A stretch of 10,459 nucleotides of DNA from CAYLZW01 sp964388085 (GCA_964388085.1 CAYLZW010000211.1:1-10459); one strand, 5' to 3'. Shown: positions 1 to 7,557, counted from the first letter of the stretch. The notes: generated from the letters alone by a model not told the origin. Numbers and translations: made by a program.

Positions 1-498
<498 letters not shown>

Positions 499-781
499 GA
501 GGTCGGCGCCGGGCGCTCGCGGCTGGCAGGTGAGGGTGCGCTCGTGTGCGCGATGTCGGCCGAGGTCGCTCGACGAGCGCTGGCCCGAAGGGTGTCGTCG
601 CTGGCGCGGCGCTTGCGTTCCGCGAGGGCTCCCTTGGGTCCCGCGGTAGCGCAGCGTGGACGGAGGCCGACGCCATGCGACTTCGACGATGGGATGACCG
701 CGAGCACGCGCGCCACAGTGAGGCGCCCTGGTGGGCCCGGCTCCCTGCCAGAGCGCCTACCGCGTACCGGAGGGTGCGCTG
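499..781. other. Intergenic spacer between the protease and the glycosyltransferase operon
   Basis: There is no convincing gene in these 283 bases. A 78-codon plus-strand frame (546-782, GTG start) ends at a TGATG overlap with the start of the next gene, but it has no recognisable domain, is rich in Arg and Ala, and its third-position GC is visibly lower than that of the neighbouring genes. The spacer presumably holds the end of the protease transcript and the promoter for the operon at 782. I could not identify a clear -35/-10 pair. A GGAGGG Shine-Dalgarno sequence lies at 769-774. Confidence 0.5.
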
Positions 782-2380
782 ATGGCACACCTTGGCGTCG
801 CCTTCGATCTGCGCGAGGAGCCCGCGGCGCCTTGTCGCTTCGACCTCGTCATCCCCACGCTCGGACGCCCGTCGCTCATGTCGCTGCTGCGCGACATCGC
901 GCGCGAGGAGGGCCCTCGTCCCGAGCGCATCATCCTCGTCGACGACCGCGCCGTCCGTGACGAGAGCCTGTTTCGAGGGCCGGTGCCCTTCGAGCTCGAG
1001 GCGCTCTTGCGCGTCCTGCCGGGTCGAGCGCTCGGGCCGGCCGCCGCGCGCAACCTCGGCTGGCGCTCGGGCGGCGCTCCCTGGGTGGTGTTCGTCGACG
1101 ACGACATCCGCCTCGAGCGCGAGTGGGCTCGTCGCCTGCTGCAGGATCTCATGGGCGCGCCTGCCGACGTGGCCGGTGTGCAGGGCCGCGTGCGCGTACC
1201 GATGCCTCGCTACCGCGCCCCCACCGAGCACGAGCGGCGCGCCGCCGAGCGGGAGCGCATGCAGTGGTCCACGGTGGACATGGCCTACCGCCGCGCCGCG
1301 CTCGAGCTCGTCGGTGGCTTCGACGAGCGCTTCACGCGCCCCTCGCGCGAGGACGTCGACCTCGGCCTGCGCGTCGTCGACTCGGGATTTCAGATCGTGC
1401 GCGGCAGCCGCCTCGTGGAGCACCCAGCGCCCGAGGAGGACTCGTGGGAGAGCGTCTCGCGCGAGCGCCGCGTGGCCGACGACGTGCTCCTGCGCGCCAT
1501 CCACGGGCCGCGCTGGCGCGAGCGCTCCGGCGCGCTGCCTGACGACCGGAGCCGTCACCTCGCCACGACCCTGGTGGGAGCGGGCGCAGCGGTGGGGCTC
1601 GCGAGCGCGAGCTGGCCGTGGGCGCTCGGCTGCGCGGCGGTGTGGTTGGCCGCGACGGCCAGCTTTGCCTGGCGCCGCATCGCGCCGGGGCCGCGCACCT
1701 TCGACGAGATCATGACCGCGGCGGCGACGAGCACCGTGGTGCCGCTCGCGTCGAGCTGGCATTGGCTGCGCGGCGTGACCGGCACCGTGCTCGGCAGCAC
1801 GGAGCCACACCGCGCGCCGCGAGCGCTGCCCGAGCGCCCCATCCGCGCCGTCGTGGTCGAGCGCGACGGCGTGCTCATCGAGGACGAGCGCTACGACGGC
1901 GATCCGCTCAGCGTGCGCCCGCGACCGGGCGCACGCGAGGCGCTCGATCGCCTGCGCGCCGCCGGCGTGCCCATCATCGTCATCGCCGATCAGGGCGCCC
2001 CCGAGCGCGGGCTGCTCGACGAGAGCGTGCTCGACGAGCTCAATGAGCGCGTCTGCGCGCTGCTCGGGCCCTTCGATGGTTGGTTCGAGTGTGCGCACCG
2101 CGCCGACGAGGGGTGCCTGTGCCGGCGTCCGGCGGCGACCATGGTGCACGAGGCGGCCGGCCACGTCGGGCTCTCGGCGGCCGACTGCATCGTCATCGGG
2201 GACGAGGGCAAAGACGTCGCTACCGCGCGAGCAGCAGGTGCACGGAGCGTCCTCGTGCCCACGCAGGATACGCCGTGCGAGGAGGTGTGGGCCGCCGACG
2301 ACGTGGCGGCGGACCTCGGCGCCGCGGCGGATCGAGTCCTGCTTAGAAGCACCCTCGTCCTCGCGGAGGTTTCCCAATGA
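782..2380 (+). CDS. GT2 glycosyltransferase fused to membrane segment and degenerate GmhB-like HAD-IIIA domain
   Basis: A 532-residue, three-part protein. Residues about 20-210 are a GT-A fold family 2 glycosyltransferase: FDLVIPTLGRP at the nucleotide-binding strand, a DDD metal-binding motif at residues 106-108 and REDVDLGLR near the acceptor/catalytic site. Residues about 260-297, and more weakly 310-340, are hydrophobic and likely membrane-associated. Residues about 354-515 resemble the HAD-IIIA heptose-bisphosphate phosphatase GmhB, with VRPRPGAREAL, a C-x-H...C-x-C zinc site (C437, H439, C445, C447) and the acidic motif GDEGKD (473-478). However, the nucleophile motif reads E360-R-D-G instead of D-R-D-G, and the TNQ motif reads A402-D-Q. 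The ATG at 782 is preferred over the in-frame GTG at 731 because GGAGGG lies 7 bases before it. The gene overlaps the next glycosyltransferase by ATGA. A role in cell-surface glycan or heptose-containing polysaccharide synthesis is inferred; whether the HAD domain is active is doubtful. Confidence 0.88.
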   Translation: MAHLGVAFDLREEPAAPCRFDLVIPTLGRPSLMSLLRDIAREEGPRPERIILVDDRAVRDESLFRGPVPFELEALLRVLPGRALGPAAARNLGWRSGGAPWVVFVDDDIRLEREWARRLLQDLMGAPADVAGVQGRVRVPMPRYRAPTEHERRAAERERMQWSTVDMAYRRAALELVGGFDERFTRPSREDVDLGLRVVDSGFQIVRGSRLVEHPAPEEDSWESVSRERRVADDVLLRAIHGPRWRERSGALPDDRSRHLATTLVGAGAAVGLASASWPWALGCAAVWLAATASFAWRRIAPGPRTFDEIMTAAATSTVVPLASSWHWLRGVTGTVLGSTEPHRAPRALPERPIRAVVVERDGVLIEDERYDGDPLSVRPRPGAREALDRLRAAGVPIIVIADQGAPERGLLDESVLDELNERVCALLGPFDGWFECAHRADEGCLCRRPAATMVHEAAGHVGLSAADCIVIGDEGKDVATARAAGARSVLVPTQDTPCEEVWAADDVAADLGAAADRVLLRSTLVLAEVSQ

Positions 2381-3585
2381 AGATCGCCATGGTCTCGGCG
2401 CACGCAAGCCCCCTCGCTCCCCTCGGCGAGGGCGGCAACGGCGGCATCAACGTTCACGTCGCCGAGCTGGCGCGCGCGCTCGGCGAGGCGGGCCACGAGG
2501 TCGACGTCTACACGCGGCGCGACAGCCCCGCGCTCCCGAAGAAGGCGGCCTTCGGCAGCAACGCCTACGTGGCGCACCTCGACGCCGGACCGCCCATCCC
2601 GCTCCCGAGGCACGAGCTCTGGCCGCACCTCGCTGAGCTCGCGGAGGGGCTGGCCGCCGCCTTCAGGAGGTCTCCTCCCGACGTCGTGCACTCCCACTAC
2701 TGGCTCTCGGGCGCCGCGGCCGAGCGCGCGCTCGCGAGCGCCGCGGGCGCCGCCTTCTTGCACACGCCACACGCGCTCGGCGTCGCTCGTCGCCGTCACC
2801 CGCCCCACGAGGCGGCGGACCACCGGCTGCGCGCGGAGGAGACCCTGCTCAAGAGCGCGCACCACATCATCTCCACGTCGAGCGACGAGGTGTTCGAGCT
2901 GCGCCGCCTCGGCCTGCGCGCGGACCGGGTCACCGTGGTGCCGTCCGGCACGGATCTCGACGTCTTCCACCCGAAGGGGCCGGTGGACTCGCGCCGTCCC
3001 GGCTGGGGGCGCGTCGTCGTCGTCGGCAGGCTGCTGCCGCGCAAGGGCATCGACGGCGTCGTGCGCGCGCTGGCGCAGGTGCCGCGCGCCGAGCTCGTGA
3101 TCGCCGGCGGCCCCCCCGCCGAGCGCCTGCTCGAGGACCCCGAGGCGCAGCGATTGTGTGACCTCGCCAAGGAGGTCGGCGTGCGCGAGCGCGTCGTGCT
3201 GCGCGGACGGATCTCCCGCCGCGCTGTCGCTGCGCTGCTGCGCTCGGCCGACGTCGTCGTGAACGCCGCTCACTACGAGCCTTTCGGAACCGTCCCGCTC
3301 GAGGCCATGGCCTGCGGCGCCGCGGTCATCGTCACGCCGGTGGGCGGCGTCGTCGACACGGTCATCGACGGGGTCACCGGCGTGCACGTGCCCCCAGGCG
3401 ACGAGCGAGCGCTCGCGGAGGCGCTGAACCACCTGCTCGACAAGCCCTATTGGCGTCTGGCCCTCGGCGCCGGCGGCGCCCAGCGCGCGCACACACGCTA
3501 CGGCTGGGAGCGCGTCGCGGCGAGCACGCTCGACCTCTACCAGCGCCTCGCGAGCAGGCCCGGGCGCTCCACCGAGGCAGGCTGA
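2377..3585 (+). CDS. GT4-family glycosyltransferase (GT-B fold, retaining)
   Basis: A full-length 402-residue GT-B fold glycosyltransferase of CAZy family GT4. The N-terminal Rossmann domain begins MKIAMVSAHASP, with a GGNGGINVHV loop and VVHSHYWLSG, as in MshA and sucrose-synthase-like enzymes. The C-terminal donor-binding domain has GRLLPRKGID (about residue 214 onward) and the E-x7-E motif at E301 and E309 within EPFGTVPLE, followed by GGVVDTVIDGVTG. It transfers a sugar from a nucleotide-sugar donor; donor and acceptor cannot be read from the sequence. Its ATG overlaps the stop of the upstream GT2-HAD gene (ATGA, 2377-2380), and GGAGGT is at 2365-2370, so the two are translationally coupled and likely work on the same glycan. 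It is cytoplasmic, with no membrane segment visible. It converges with the TPR gene, leaving only 7 bases between their stops. Confidence 0.93.
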   Translation: MKIAMVSAHASPLAPLGEGGNGGINVHVAELARALGEAGHEVDVYTRRDSPALPKKAAFGSNAYVAHLDAGPPIPLPRHELWPHLAELAEGLAAAFRRSPPDVVHSHYWLSGAAAERALASAAGAAFLHTPHALGVARRRHPPHEAADHRLRAEETLLKSAHHIISTSSDEVFELRRLGLRADRVTVVPSGTDLDVFHPKGPVDSRRPGWGRVVVVGRLLPRKGIDGVVRALAQVPRAELVIAGGPPAERLLEDPEAQRLCDLAKEVGVRERVVLRGRISRRAVAALLRSADVVVNAAHYEPFGTVPLEAMACGAAVIVTPVGGVVDTVIDGVTGVHVPPGDERALAEALNHLLDKPYWRLALGAGGAQRAHTRYGWERVAASTLDLYQRLASRPGRSTEAG

Positions 3586-3592
3586 GGGGCGC

Positions 3593-4672
3593 TCAGGCCT
3601 CGGCGACGGGCTCTTCCCCATCGGGCGGGGGCTCGTCGAGGCCGAGCGCGCCGACGATCTCGGCCACGAGCGCGTCGCCGATGACCTCGAGCAGCTCCTC
3701 CTCGTCGCCGGCGAGCAGCTCGAGGTTCTCCTGGTAGAGGACCACGCCGTCGAGCGCGTAAGAGAGCTCTTCCTCCGGCTTGCCCTCGTCGAGGAGGCTG
3801 ACCTCGACGAGACAGGGCACGTCCGGCGGCACCGGCTCGTCTTGCTCGCGCAGCACCCCGAGGTCCGGCCGCGCCTCGATGCGCAGATCGACGCCGGCGA
3901 TGGCCTCCTCGACGAGGGGCGGCAGCTCCTTGCGCGCCTCCTGGACGAGCTCCAAAAAGCGCGCGGCGCCCACGCGGTAGGGCAGCGGAAAGCGCTCGGG
4001 AGCGAGGGCGTGTGCCTCCTCGAAGGCCGGCTCGGCGACGTCAGCCTCTCCCTTCGCCTGCGCCGTCCGCGCGAGCAGGTGATGCGCGTCGGCGAGCCCG
4101 CGCTCGAGCTCGATGACGCGCTGGACCTCGCGCGTGGCGTCGTCGAGCTCACAGAGGGCGAAGTGCGCGGCCGCGAGCGCGAGGCGCGCCACCGGATAGC
4201 TCGCGTCCCCCTGCAGCGCGGCCTCGGCGGCGGACTTCGCGCCGGCGGCGTCGCCGACGCTGAGCCGACAGTCGGCGAGCATGACGCGCGCCTCGGCGAG
4301 GAAGGCCTGCCCGTCCTCGGCGCCCGCCACCAGCTCCTCGAGCGTGGCCACGGCCTCCTCGACGAGCGGGAGCGCCTCGTCGGGATCGTCATAGAGCTCG
4401 AGCAGGTAGCTCGCGCGCGCCATGAGCACGGAGGGATCGTCGGGCCAGCGGGCGTACACCTCGTCGACCACGGCCATGGCCTCGTCGGGATCGTCCGCGG
4501 AGAGCAAGGCGGCCTTCACGAGCAGCGCGTCACGGCTCTGCGGCGCGAGCGCCTCGAGCTCGCCGAACAGCGCGCGCGCCCCGTCGACGTCACCGGTCGC
4601 CAGCAGCGCATAGGTGCGCTCGGCCAGATCTTGCACGCGCTCTTCCTCGGACACAGGGCCTTGCTCGGACAC
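3593..4672 (-). CDS. TPR protein with degenerate C-terminal zincin-like (Zincin_1/PF06262-type) domain
   Basis: A very acidic protein of 359 residues. Residues about 10-240 are helical repeats with TPR spacing and A/L/Y pattern (for example GDVDGARALFGELEALAP, and later repeats ending in AP or DPD), which usually mediate protein-protein contacts. Residues about 245-352 follow the layout of the small zincin-like metallopeptidase family PF06262: an RFLELVQEA helix, an acidic middle section, a VVLYQENLELL strand and a final helix. In that family the last helix carries HExxHxxG-[IL]-x-D-E; here it reads AEIVGALGLDE (A337-E338-I-V-G341), so both metal-ligand histidines are gone. A peptidase activity is therefore unlikely, and the domain may be a binding module. 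An in-frame TTG at 4708 exists, but the GTG at 4672 has AGGAGG just upstream (4-base spacing, tight); GTG at 4654 is also possible. There is no signal peptide. Partner and process are unknown. Confidence 0.8.
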   Translation of the reverse strand: MSEQGPVSEEERVQDLAERTYALLATGDVDGARALFGELEALAPQSRDALLVKAALLSADDPDEAMAVVDEVYARWPDDPSVLMARASYLLELYDDPDEALPLVEEAVATLEELVAGAEDGQAFLAEARVMLADCRLSVGDAAGAKSAAEAALQGDASYPVARLALAAAHFALCELDDATREVQRVIELERGLADAHHLLARTAQAKGEADVAEPAFEEAHALAPERFPLPYRVGAARFLELVQEARKELPPLVEEAIAGVDLRIEARPDLGVLREQDEPVPPDVPCLVEVSLLDEGKPEEELSYALDGVVLYQENLELLAGDEEELLEVIGDALVAEIVGALGLDEPPPDGEEPVAEA

Positions 4673-4775
4673 GGGGCCTCCTCGAACGGAGGCGGAGCCT
4701 ACTCGCAATCTCCGCGTCGTCGAGGCCCATTCGTCAGCGTGGACGCGCGGCCCCTGCCCTGTCGACCGTCCCGCG

Positions 4776-5111
4776 TCAGGCCGGCTGAGGGCCCTCGACC
4801 CGACGCCCCGCGCGGCTCGGCGACGGGATCAGCGACAGCGCCAACACGACGACACCCACGATGATCGCGTTCAGGGCCGCGGCCTGCCAGCCGGCGTAGC
4901 CGAGCGCGAAGGGCGACACGATGAGCCAGGCGCCGAGCGCCGTGTTGGCGAAGCGCGCTGGGTCCCACGCGAGCGCGACCAGGGCAGCGAGCGCGACGAG
5001 GATGCCGACCCAGATGTCGTTCGTACGAGCCGCCGCGTCGTCGTAGCGGAGCGCCCAGGGGGCGATCATCAGCCAGACGCCGAGCGCGATGTTCAGGATG
5101 CGAGCCCACAT
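4776..5111 (-). CDS. SPW-repeat family small membrane protein
   Basis: A 111-residue protein with two copies of the SPW repeat (PF03779-type). Copy 1 has N7...GVWLMIAPWALRY (residues 11-23) and copy 2 has N56...GAWLIVSPFALGY (60-72). Each is followed by an Asn-rich turn and another hydrophobic segment, giving four predicted membrane helices. The C-terminal tail is polar and basic. The ATG at 5111 is preceded by AGGAG with 6-base spacing. SPW proteins are common in soil bacteria, but their function is not established. The gene is divergent from the DoxX gene and lies 103 bases upstream of the TPR gene on the same strand, so it could share a transcript with it. Confidence 0.88.
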   Translation of the reverse strand: MWARILNIALGVWLMIAPWALRYDDAAARTNDIWVGILVALAALVALAWDPARFANTALGAWLIVSPFALGYAGWQAAALNAIIVGVVVLALSLIPSPSRAGRRVEGPQPA

Positions 5112-5319
5112 TCTCTGCTCCTACTCGGAAGAGGACCTCCCCTAACCACGTACCGACCGCGCGATCTGCGCACACGAACGACAGGGGCCGTCCGTCGACG
5201 ACACGGCGAAGAGCGCGCGGCGCTCTGCCGCGCAGCGTGACGATGAGCGACAATTCGACGGCGCCGAGCGACGTCTTCTGAGCGCGGCACAAGGCACGCA
5301 AGATGCTTTTGATGCAGCC
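5112..5319. promoter_or_regulatory. Divergent intergenic region between SPW-repeat and doxX-like genes
   Basis: 208 bases separate two divergently transcribed membrane-protein genes, so the region must contain start signals for both. The SPW side has a clear Shine-Dalgarno sequence. The DoxX side has none that I can recognise near the ATG at 5320. A perfect 7-base stem with 5-base loop (GCGCGGC at 5215-5221 pairing with 5227-5233) is present, but such stems are expected by chance in DNA this GC-rich. No confident -35/-10 pair was found in either direction. Confidence 0.4.
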
Positions 5320-5850
5320 ATGAAATTGCCACTCATGGAGCTCAACCGTTATCGCCACGTCGGCCTGCTCATCCTCCGGCTCGGCATGGGCGCCATCTTC
5401 GTCACGCACGGCCTCAGCAAGTTCGCGGCCGGCAGCGAGGGGCTCGCCGAGGTGGGCTCGGTGGTGGCGACCTTCGGCATCGACGGCGGTCATGTGTTCT
5501 GGGGCGGCGTCGCCGCGACCTGCGAGGCGCTCGGCGGCGTGCTGCTGATGCTCGGGTTGTTCACGCGCCTGGCGGCCATCGCCATCTCGCTGGTGCTGCT
5601 CGGCGCCTTCGTCATGCACACGATCAGCGGCGACCCGCTCGCCGTCTGGCTGCATCCGTTGAAGGCGTTCACCGTCATGGTGGCGCTCTTCTTTACGGGG
5701 CCGGGTCGCTACAGCGTCGACGCGCTCATGACCGATCGCGACACGCTCGAGCGCGCGGAGCCGGGCTCTGACGTGGTGCGCGGACGACGAGAGCCGAGCT
5801 GGGCTGTGCGCGAGCCGAGCGCCGAGATCCGCGTCGGGCGGCAAGGGTAG
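5320..5850 (+). CDS. DoxX-family integral membrane protein
   Basis: A 176-residue protein. Residues 14-140 form the DoxX family four-helix membrane domain: LLILRLGMGAIFVTHGLSKF at the first helix, then a helix with CEALGGVLLMLGLFTRLAA, a third with ISLVLLGAFVMHT, and a last with AFTVMVALFFTGPGRYSVDAL, the usual GPGRYSLD-like ending of the family. The remaining roughly 35 residues form a charged, Arg-rich tail not typical of the family. DoxX proteins are linked to respiratory or redox homeostasis in several bacteria, but the reaction is usually unknown. The start is uncertain: ATG at 5320 or at 5335, neither with a clear Shine-Dalgarno sequence. Its stop lies 14 bases from the stop of the convergent precursor-like gene. 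Confidence 0.9.
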   Translation: MKLPLMELNRYRHVGLLILRLGMGAIFVTHGLSKFAAGSEGLAEVGSVVATFGIDGGHVFWGGVAATCEALGGVLLMLGLFTRLAAIAISLVLLGAFVMHTISGDPLAVWLHPLKAFTVMVALFFTGPGRYSVDALMTDRDTLERAEPGSDVVRGRREPSWAVREPSAEIRVGRQG

Positions 5851-5864
5851 CGCGCGGGCCGCGC

Positions 5865-7359
5865 TCAGCCGTCGACGGGGAAGCCGCCGGCGAGGGCCGC
5901 CTGCAGCAGCCGGAGCACGTCGAGCTCGAGCTGCAGCGCCGCCGACGCGTCGGGCGTCATGAGCGCCACCACCATGAGCTGCTCGATCTCCCGCACGCGC
6001 GCGTCGACGCCTGCGGCCCCCGTGAGCATGGCCTTCAAACCGGCGATCTCGGCGTTGTGCTCGCGCAGCCCCTCGGCGCTGAAGCGCGCGCGCATGCCGA
6101 TGTCCTCGAGCTCCCGGATGCGGGCCTCGATGGAGGTGACGCTCGACGAGCTCGCCAGAACGCGCTCGCTCACCCGCTTCGCCGCGCTGTCGCTCGGCGC
6201 GTCGGGGGTCTCGCCGATGGGCGCGACGGGTGCGCTCGGCTCGCCGGCGCCGCCGTCCTCGTTGTCGGACGGGTACTTCATGGTGACCATCACGCCGTCG
6301 TCGNNNNNNNNNNNNNNNNNNNNNNNNNNNNNNNNNNNNNNNNNNNNNNNNNNNNNNNNNNNNNNNNNNNNNNNNNNNNNNNNNNNNNNNNNNNNNNNNN
6401 NNNCCGATCTCGCTGCCGCCGTCCTCGTTGTCGGACGGGTACTTCATGGTGACCATCACGCCGTCGTCGCCGCCGCCGATCTCGCTGCCGCCGTCCTCGT
6501 TGTCGGACGGGTACTTCATGGTGACCATCATGCCCGGCTCGCCCGCCGGCGCCTTCACCTGCTGCTGCTTGCGCGCGCGCTCCTGGCTCTCGAGGAAGCG
6601 CGCGAAGAACGGCTGCGCGGCCTCGCTGCGCGCGGGCGTGGCGTCGAGCCGCGCGAGCTCTTGGCGGAGCGCCTTCACACGCGCGCTCTTCGGGTTCACC
6701 GCCGCGTGCACGTCCATGGCCGCCTGCAGCGCGCTCTTGAGCTGTCGCTGCGCTGCGCCGTCGGCCGGTCGTTGCGCGAGCGCTCGTTGCGCGCTCTGCA
6801 CCGTCTGATCGACGACGTCACGCACGATGCGGGCACGCTCCTTCGCGATGCCATCGAGCAGCAGCGCCTGGTCGGGCGCGCCGGTCTTGGCGAGCTGCGC
6901 CGCGCGCGCGAGCTCCTTCACGGCGCGGATCTGCGTCGACACCGAGAGGTCCGCCTGGCCGAGCGCCCTCTGCGCGGCCTGCGCCGCCGACGAGAAGTCC
7001 TCCGGCGCGGCCCGCGAGCGCTCGGCGATGGCCCTCTGCACCTGCACGCCCACGCTCGAGAACGACAACAGCGCGCCGAGATCCTCGCTGAGCTCCCCGG
7101 CGACGAGCTCGCCGCCGCGGAGCGACTCCGCGAGACCCGCCTCGAGCGAGCGCCGCAGCGCGCCCAGGATGTCGTCCGTGGACGCGCGCGCGTTGCCGGC
7201 GGCGCGGAAGTCATCGACGACGTCCTGCAGCGCGGCCGGCAGCTTCGCCACGTCGGCGGCGCTGAGCTCGCGGTCGCCGCTCTCGGCCCGGAGCGCGCGC
7301 CGCGCGTCGTCGAGCGCGGTCTGGATGAGGGTGGCGGGCTTCAAGCGGACGCTCTTCAT
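5865..7359 (-). CDS. Giant multi-core graspetide (microviridin-type) precursor-like protein, interrupted by assembly gap
   Basis: The ATG at 7359 has GGAG 5 bases upstream of AUG-proximal AGCCC; the TGA stop is at 5865-5867. Residues 1-249 are Ala/Arg/Glu-rich and helical, with no family I recognise. PFFARFLE at residues 250-257 equals the leader helix of microviridin precursors, which ATP-grasp ligases bind. After 22 residues come cores TMKYPSDNED at 280-289 and 304-313, then the N gap, then a third identical core (6255-6284) and a tail of about 140 residues rich in Pro/Ala/Ser, then probable coiled coil, ending GGFPVDG. In microviridins the core T-x-K-Y-P-S-D-x-E-E/D is cyclised by two esters (T-D, S-E) and one amide (K-E/D); all these residues are present. 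The two sides of the gap are out of frame only because 100 N is a placeholder; a real gap of 6+72k bases restores the frame, giving at least 466 residues. No modifying enzyme is visible nearby. A non-graspetide protein carrying a similar motif is the alternative, but leader plus core together make that unlikely. Confidence 0.85.
6255..6284 (-). other. Graspetide core copy 3 (last visible core, left of the gap)
   Basis: Encodes TMKYPSDNED followed by GGAGEPS, where the other copies have GGSEIGGG, so the repeat array ends here. The 55 bases 6249-6303 are identical to 6415-6469 of copy 2. Ring-forming residues T, K, S, D, E and D are all present. Confidence 0.85.
6304..6403. other. Assembly gap of 100 N
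   Basis: Exactly 100 N bases, the usual placeholder for a scaffold gap of unknown size. It lies inside the tandem repeat. From the repeat register the true length should be 6+72k bases, where k is the number of missing repeat units; 100 does not satisfy this and breaks the reading frame artificially. Confidence 0.97.
6421..6450 (-). other. Graspetide core copy 2
   Basis: Encodes TMKYPSDNED at residues 304-313 of the precursor-like protein. The next bases encode GGSEI and then run into the N gap. It is identical in DNA to copies 1 and 3 across the core. Confidence 0.87.
6493..6522 (-). other. Graspetide core copy 1 (closest to leader motif)
   Basis: Encodes TMKYPSDNED at residues 280-289, preceded by GEPGMMV. 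The distance from the end of PFFARFLE is 22 residues, similar to single-core microviridin precursors such as MdnA. The position that is Trp in classic microviridins is Asn here. Confidence 0.88.
6589..6612 (-). other. Microviridin leader motif PFFARFLE
   Basis: These bases encode PFFARFLE at residues 250-257 of the precursor-like protein. It matches the conserved leader helix of MdnA-type precursors, known to be recognised by the MdnB/MdnC ATP-grasp ligases. It occurs once, ahead of all the cores, which is the expected order. Confidence 0.9.
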
Positions 7360-7557
7360 GGGCTCTCCGGTCCTCGCGTGCGGCGCGCGCGGCGAGGAGC
7401 AAGGCTCGGTGCGGAAGACGGATATCCTACCCGCGGCCCAGCGTCTTTGGCGTCGGCCGATCGGCACCCCCGCCGCGCTCGAGGGTCCTCCACGGGCACG
7501 TCGTTGGCGTCGCGCGCGCCCTGAGGCCCGGCGGCCCGCGTCCGCCCGATCCTCGCG
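7360..7557. other. Spacer upstream of the precursor-like gene
   Basis: 198 bases between the histidine kinase stop and the precursor-like start, both on the minus strand. A TAGGAT element (minus strand, 7424-7429) resembles a -10 box about 65 bases before the ATG, but there is no convincing -35 partner, so it is only a weak promoter candidate. The spacer is long enough to allow an independent promoter. No clear terminator after the kinase gene was seen. Confidence 0.3.

Larger units (their letters stand above)
6249..6530 (-). repeat. 72-base tandem repeat (24-residue unit) spanning the assembly gap
   Basis: The unit encodes 24 residues, MVTMKYPSDNED then GGSEIGGGDDGV. Copy starts at 6404 and 6476 are exactly 72 bases apart, and 55-base stretches (6404-6458 and 6476-6530) are identical. 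The third copy, left of the gap, matches copy 2 over 55 bases. Near-perfect DNA identity, including silent positions, implies recent duplication or gene conversion rather than only protein-level selection. The hidden number of units in the gap is unknown. Confidence 0.95.

Noticed and set aside
546..782. Possible small gene (78 codons) overlapping the GT2-HAD start by TGATG
   Set aside because: No recognisable domain, weaker third-position GC than neighbours and no clear Shine-Dalgarno; the overlap may be chance. Conservation in relatives would be needed to revive it.
3593..4672. TPR/pseudo-zincin protein as the protease that matures the graspetide-like product
   Set aside because: The HExxH metal site is absent (AEIVG), so it is unlikely to be a peptidase, and it is separated from the precursor gene by two other genes, one on the opposite strand.
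5215..5233. GCGCGGC hairpin as terminator or operator
   Set aside because: It lies between divergent genes, is only 7 bases of pure GC, has no T-run, and is expected by chance at this base composition.
6249..6530. CRISPR-like or structural DNA repeat
   Set aside because: The repeats are directly tandem without spacers, in frame, multiples of three, and encode a recognisable peptide core; this is a protein-coding repeat.
4699..7467. Apparent single 922-residue minus-strand frame running through the N gap
   Set aside because: The frame after the gap is wrong: the gap's 100 N shifts it relative to the repeat. The correct continuation is the frame that ends at 5865.
5959..7524. Plus-strand open frame opposite the precursor-like gene
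   Set aside because: It is rich in Arg and Leu without recognisable domain and runs antisense to a gene with a clear leader and core motifs.
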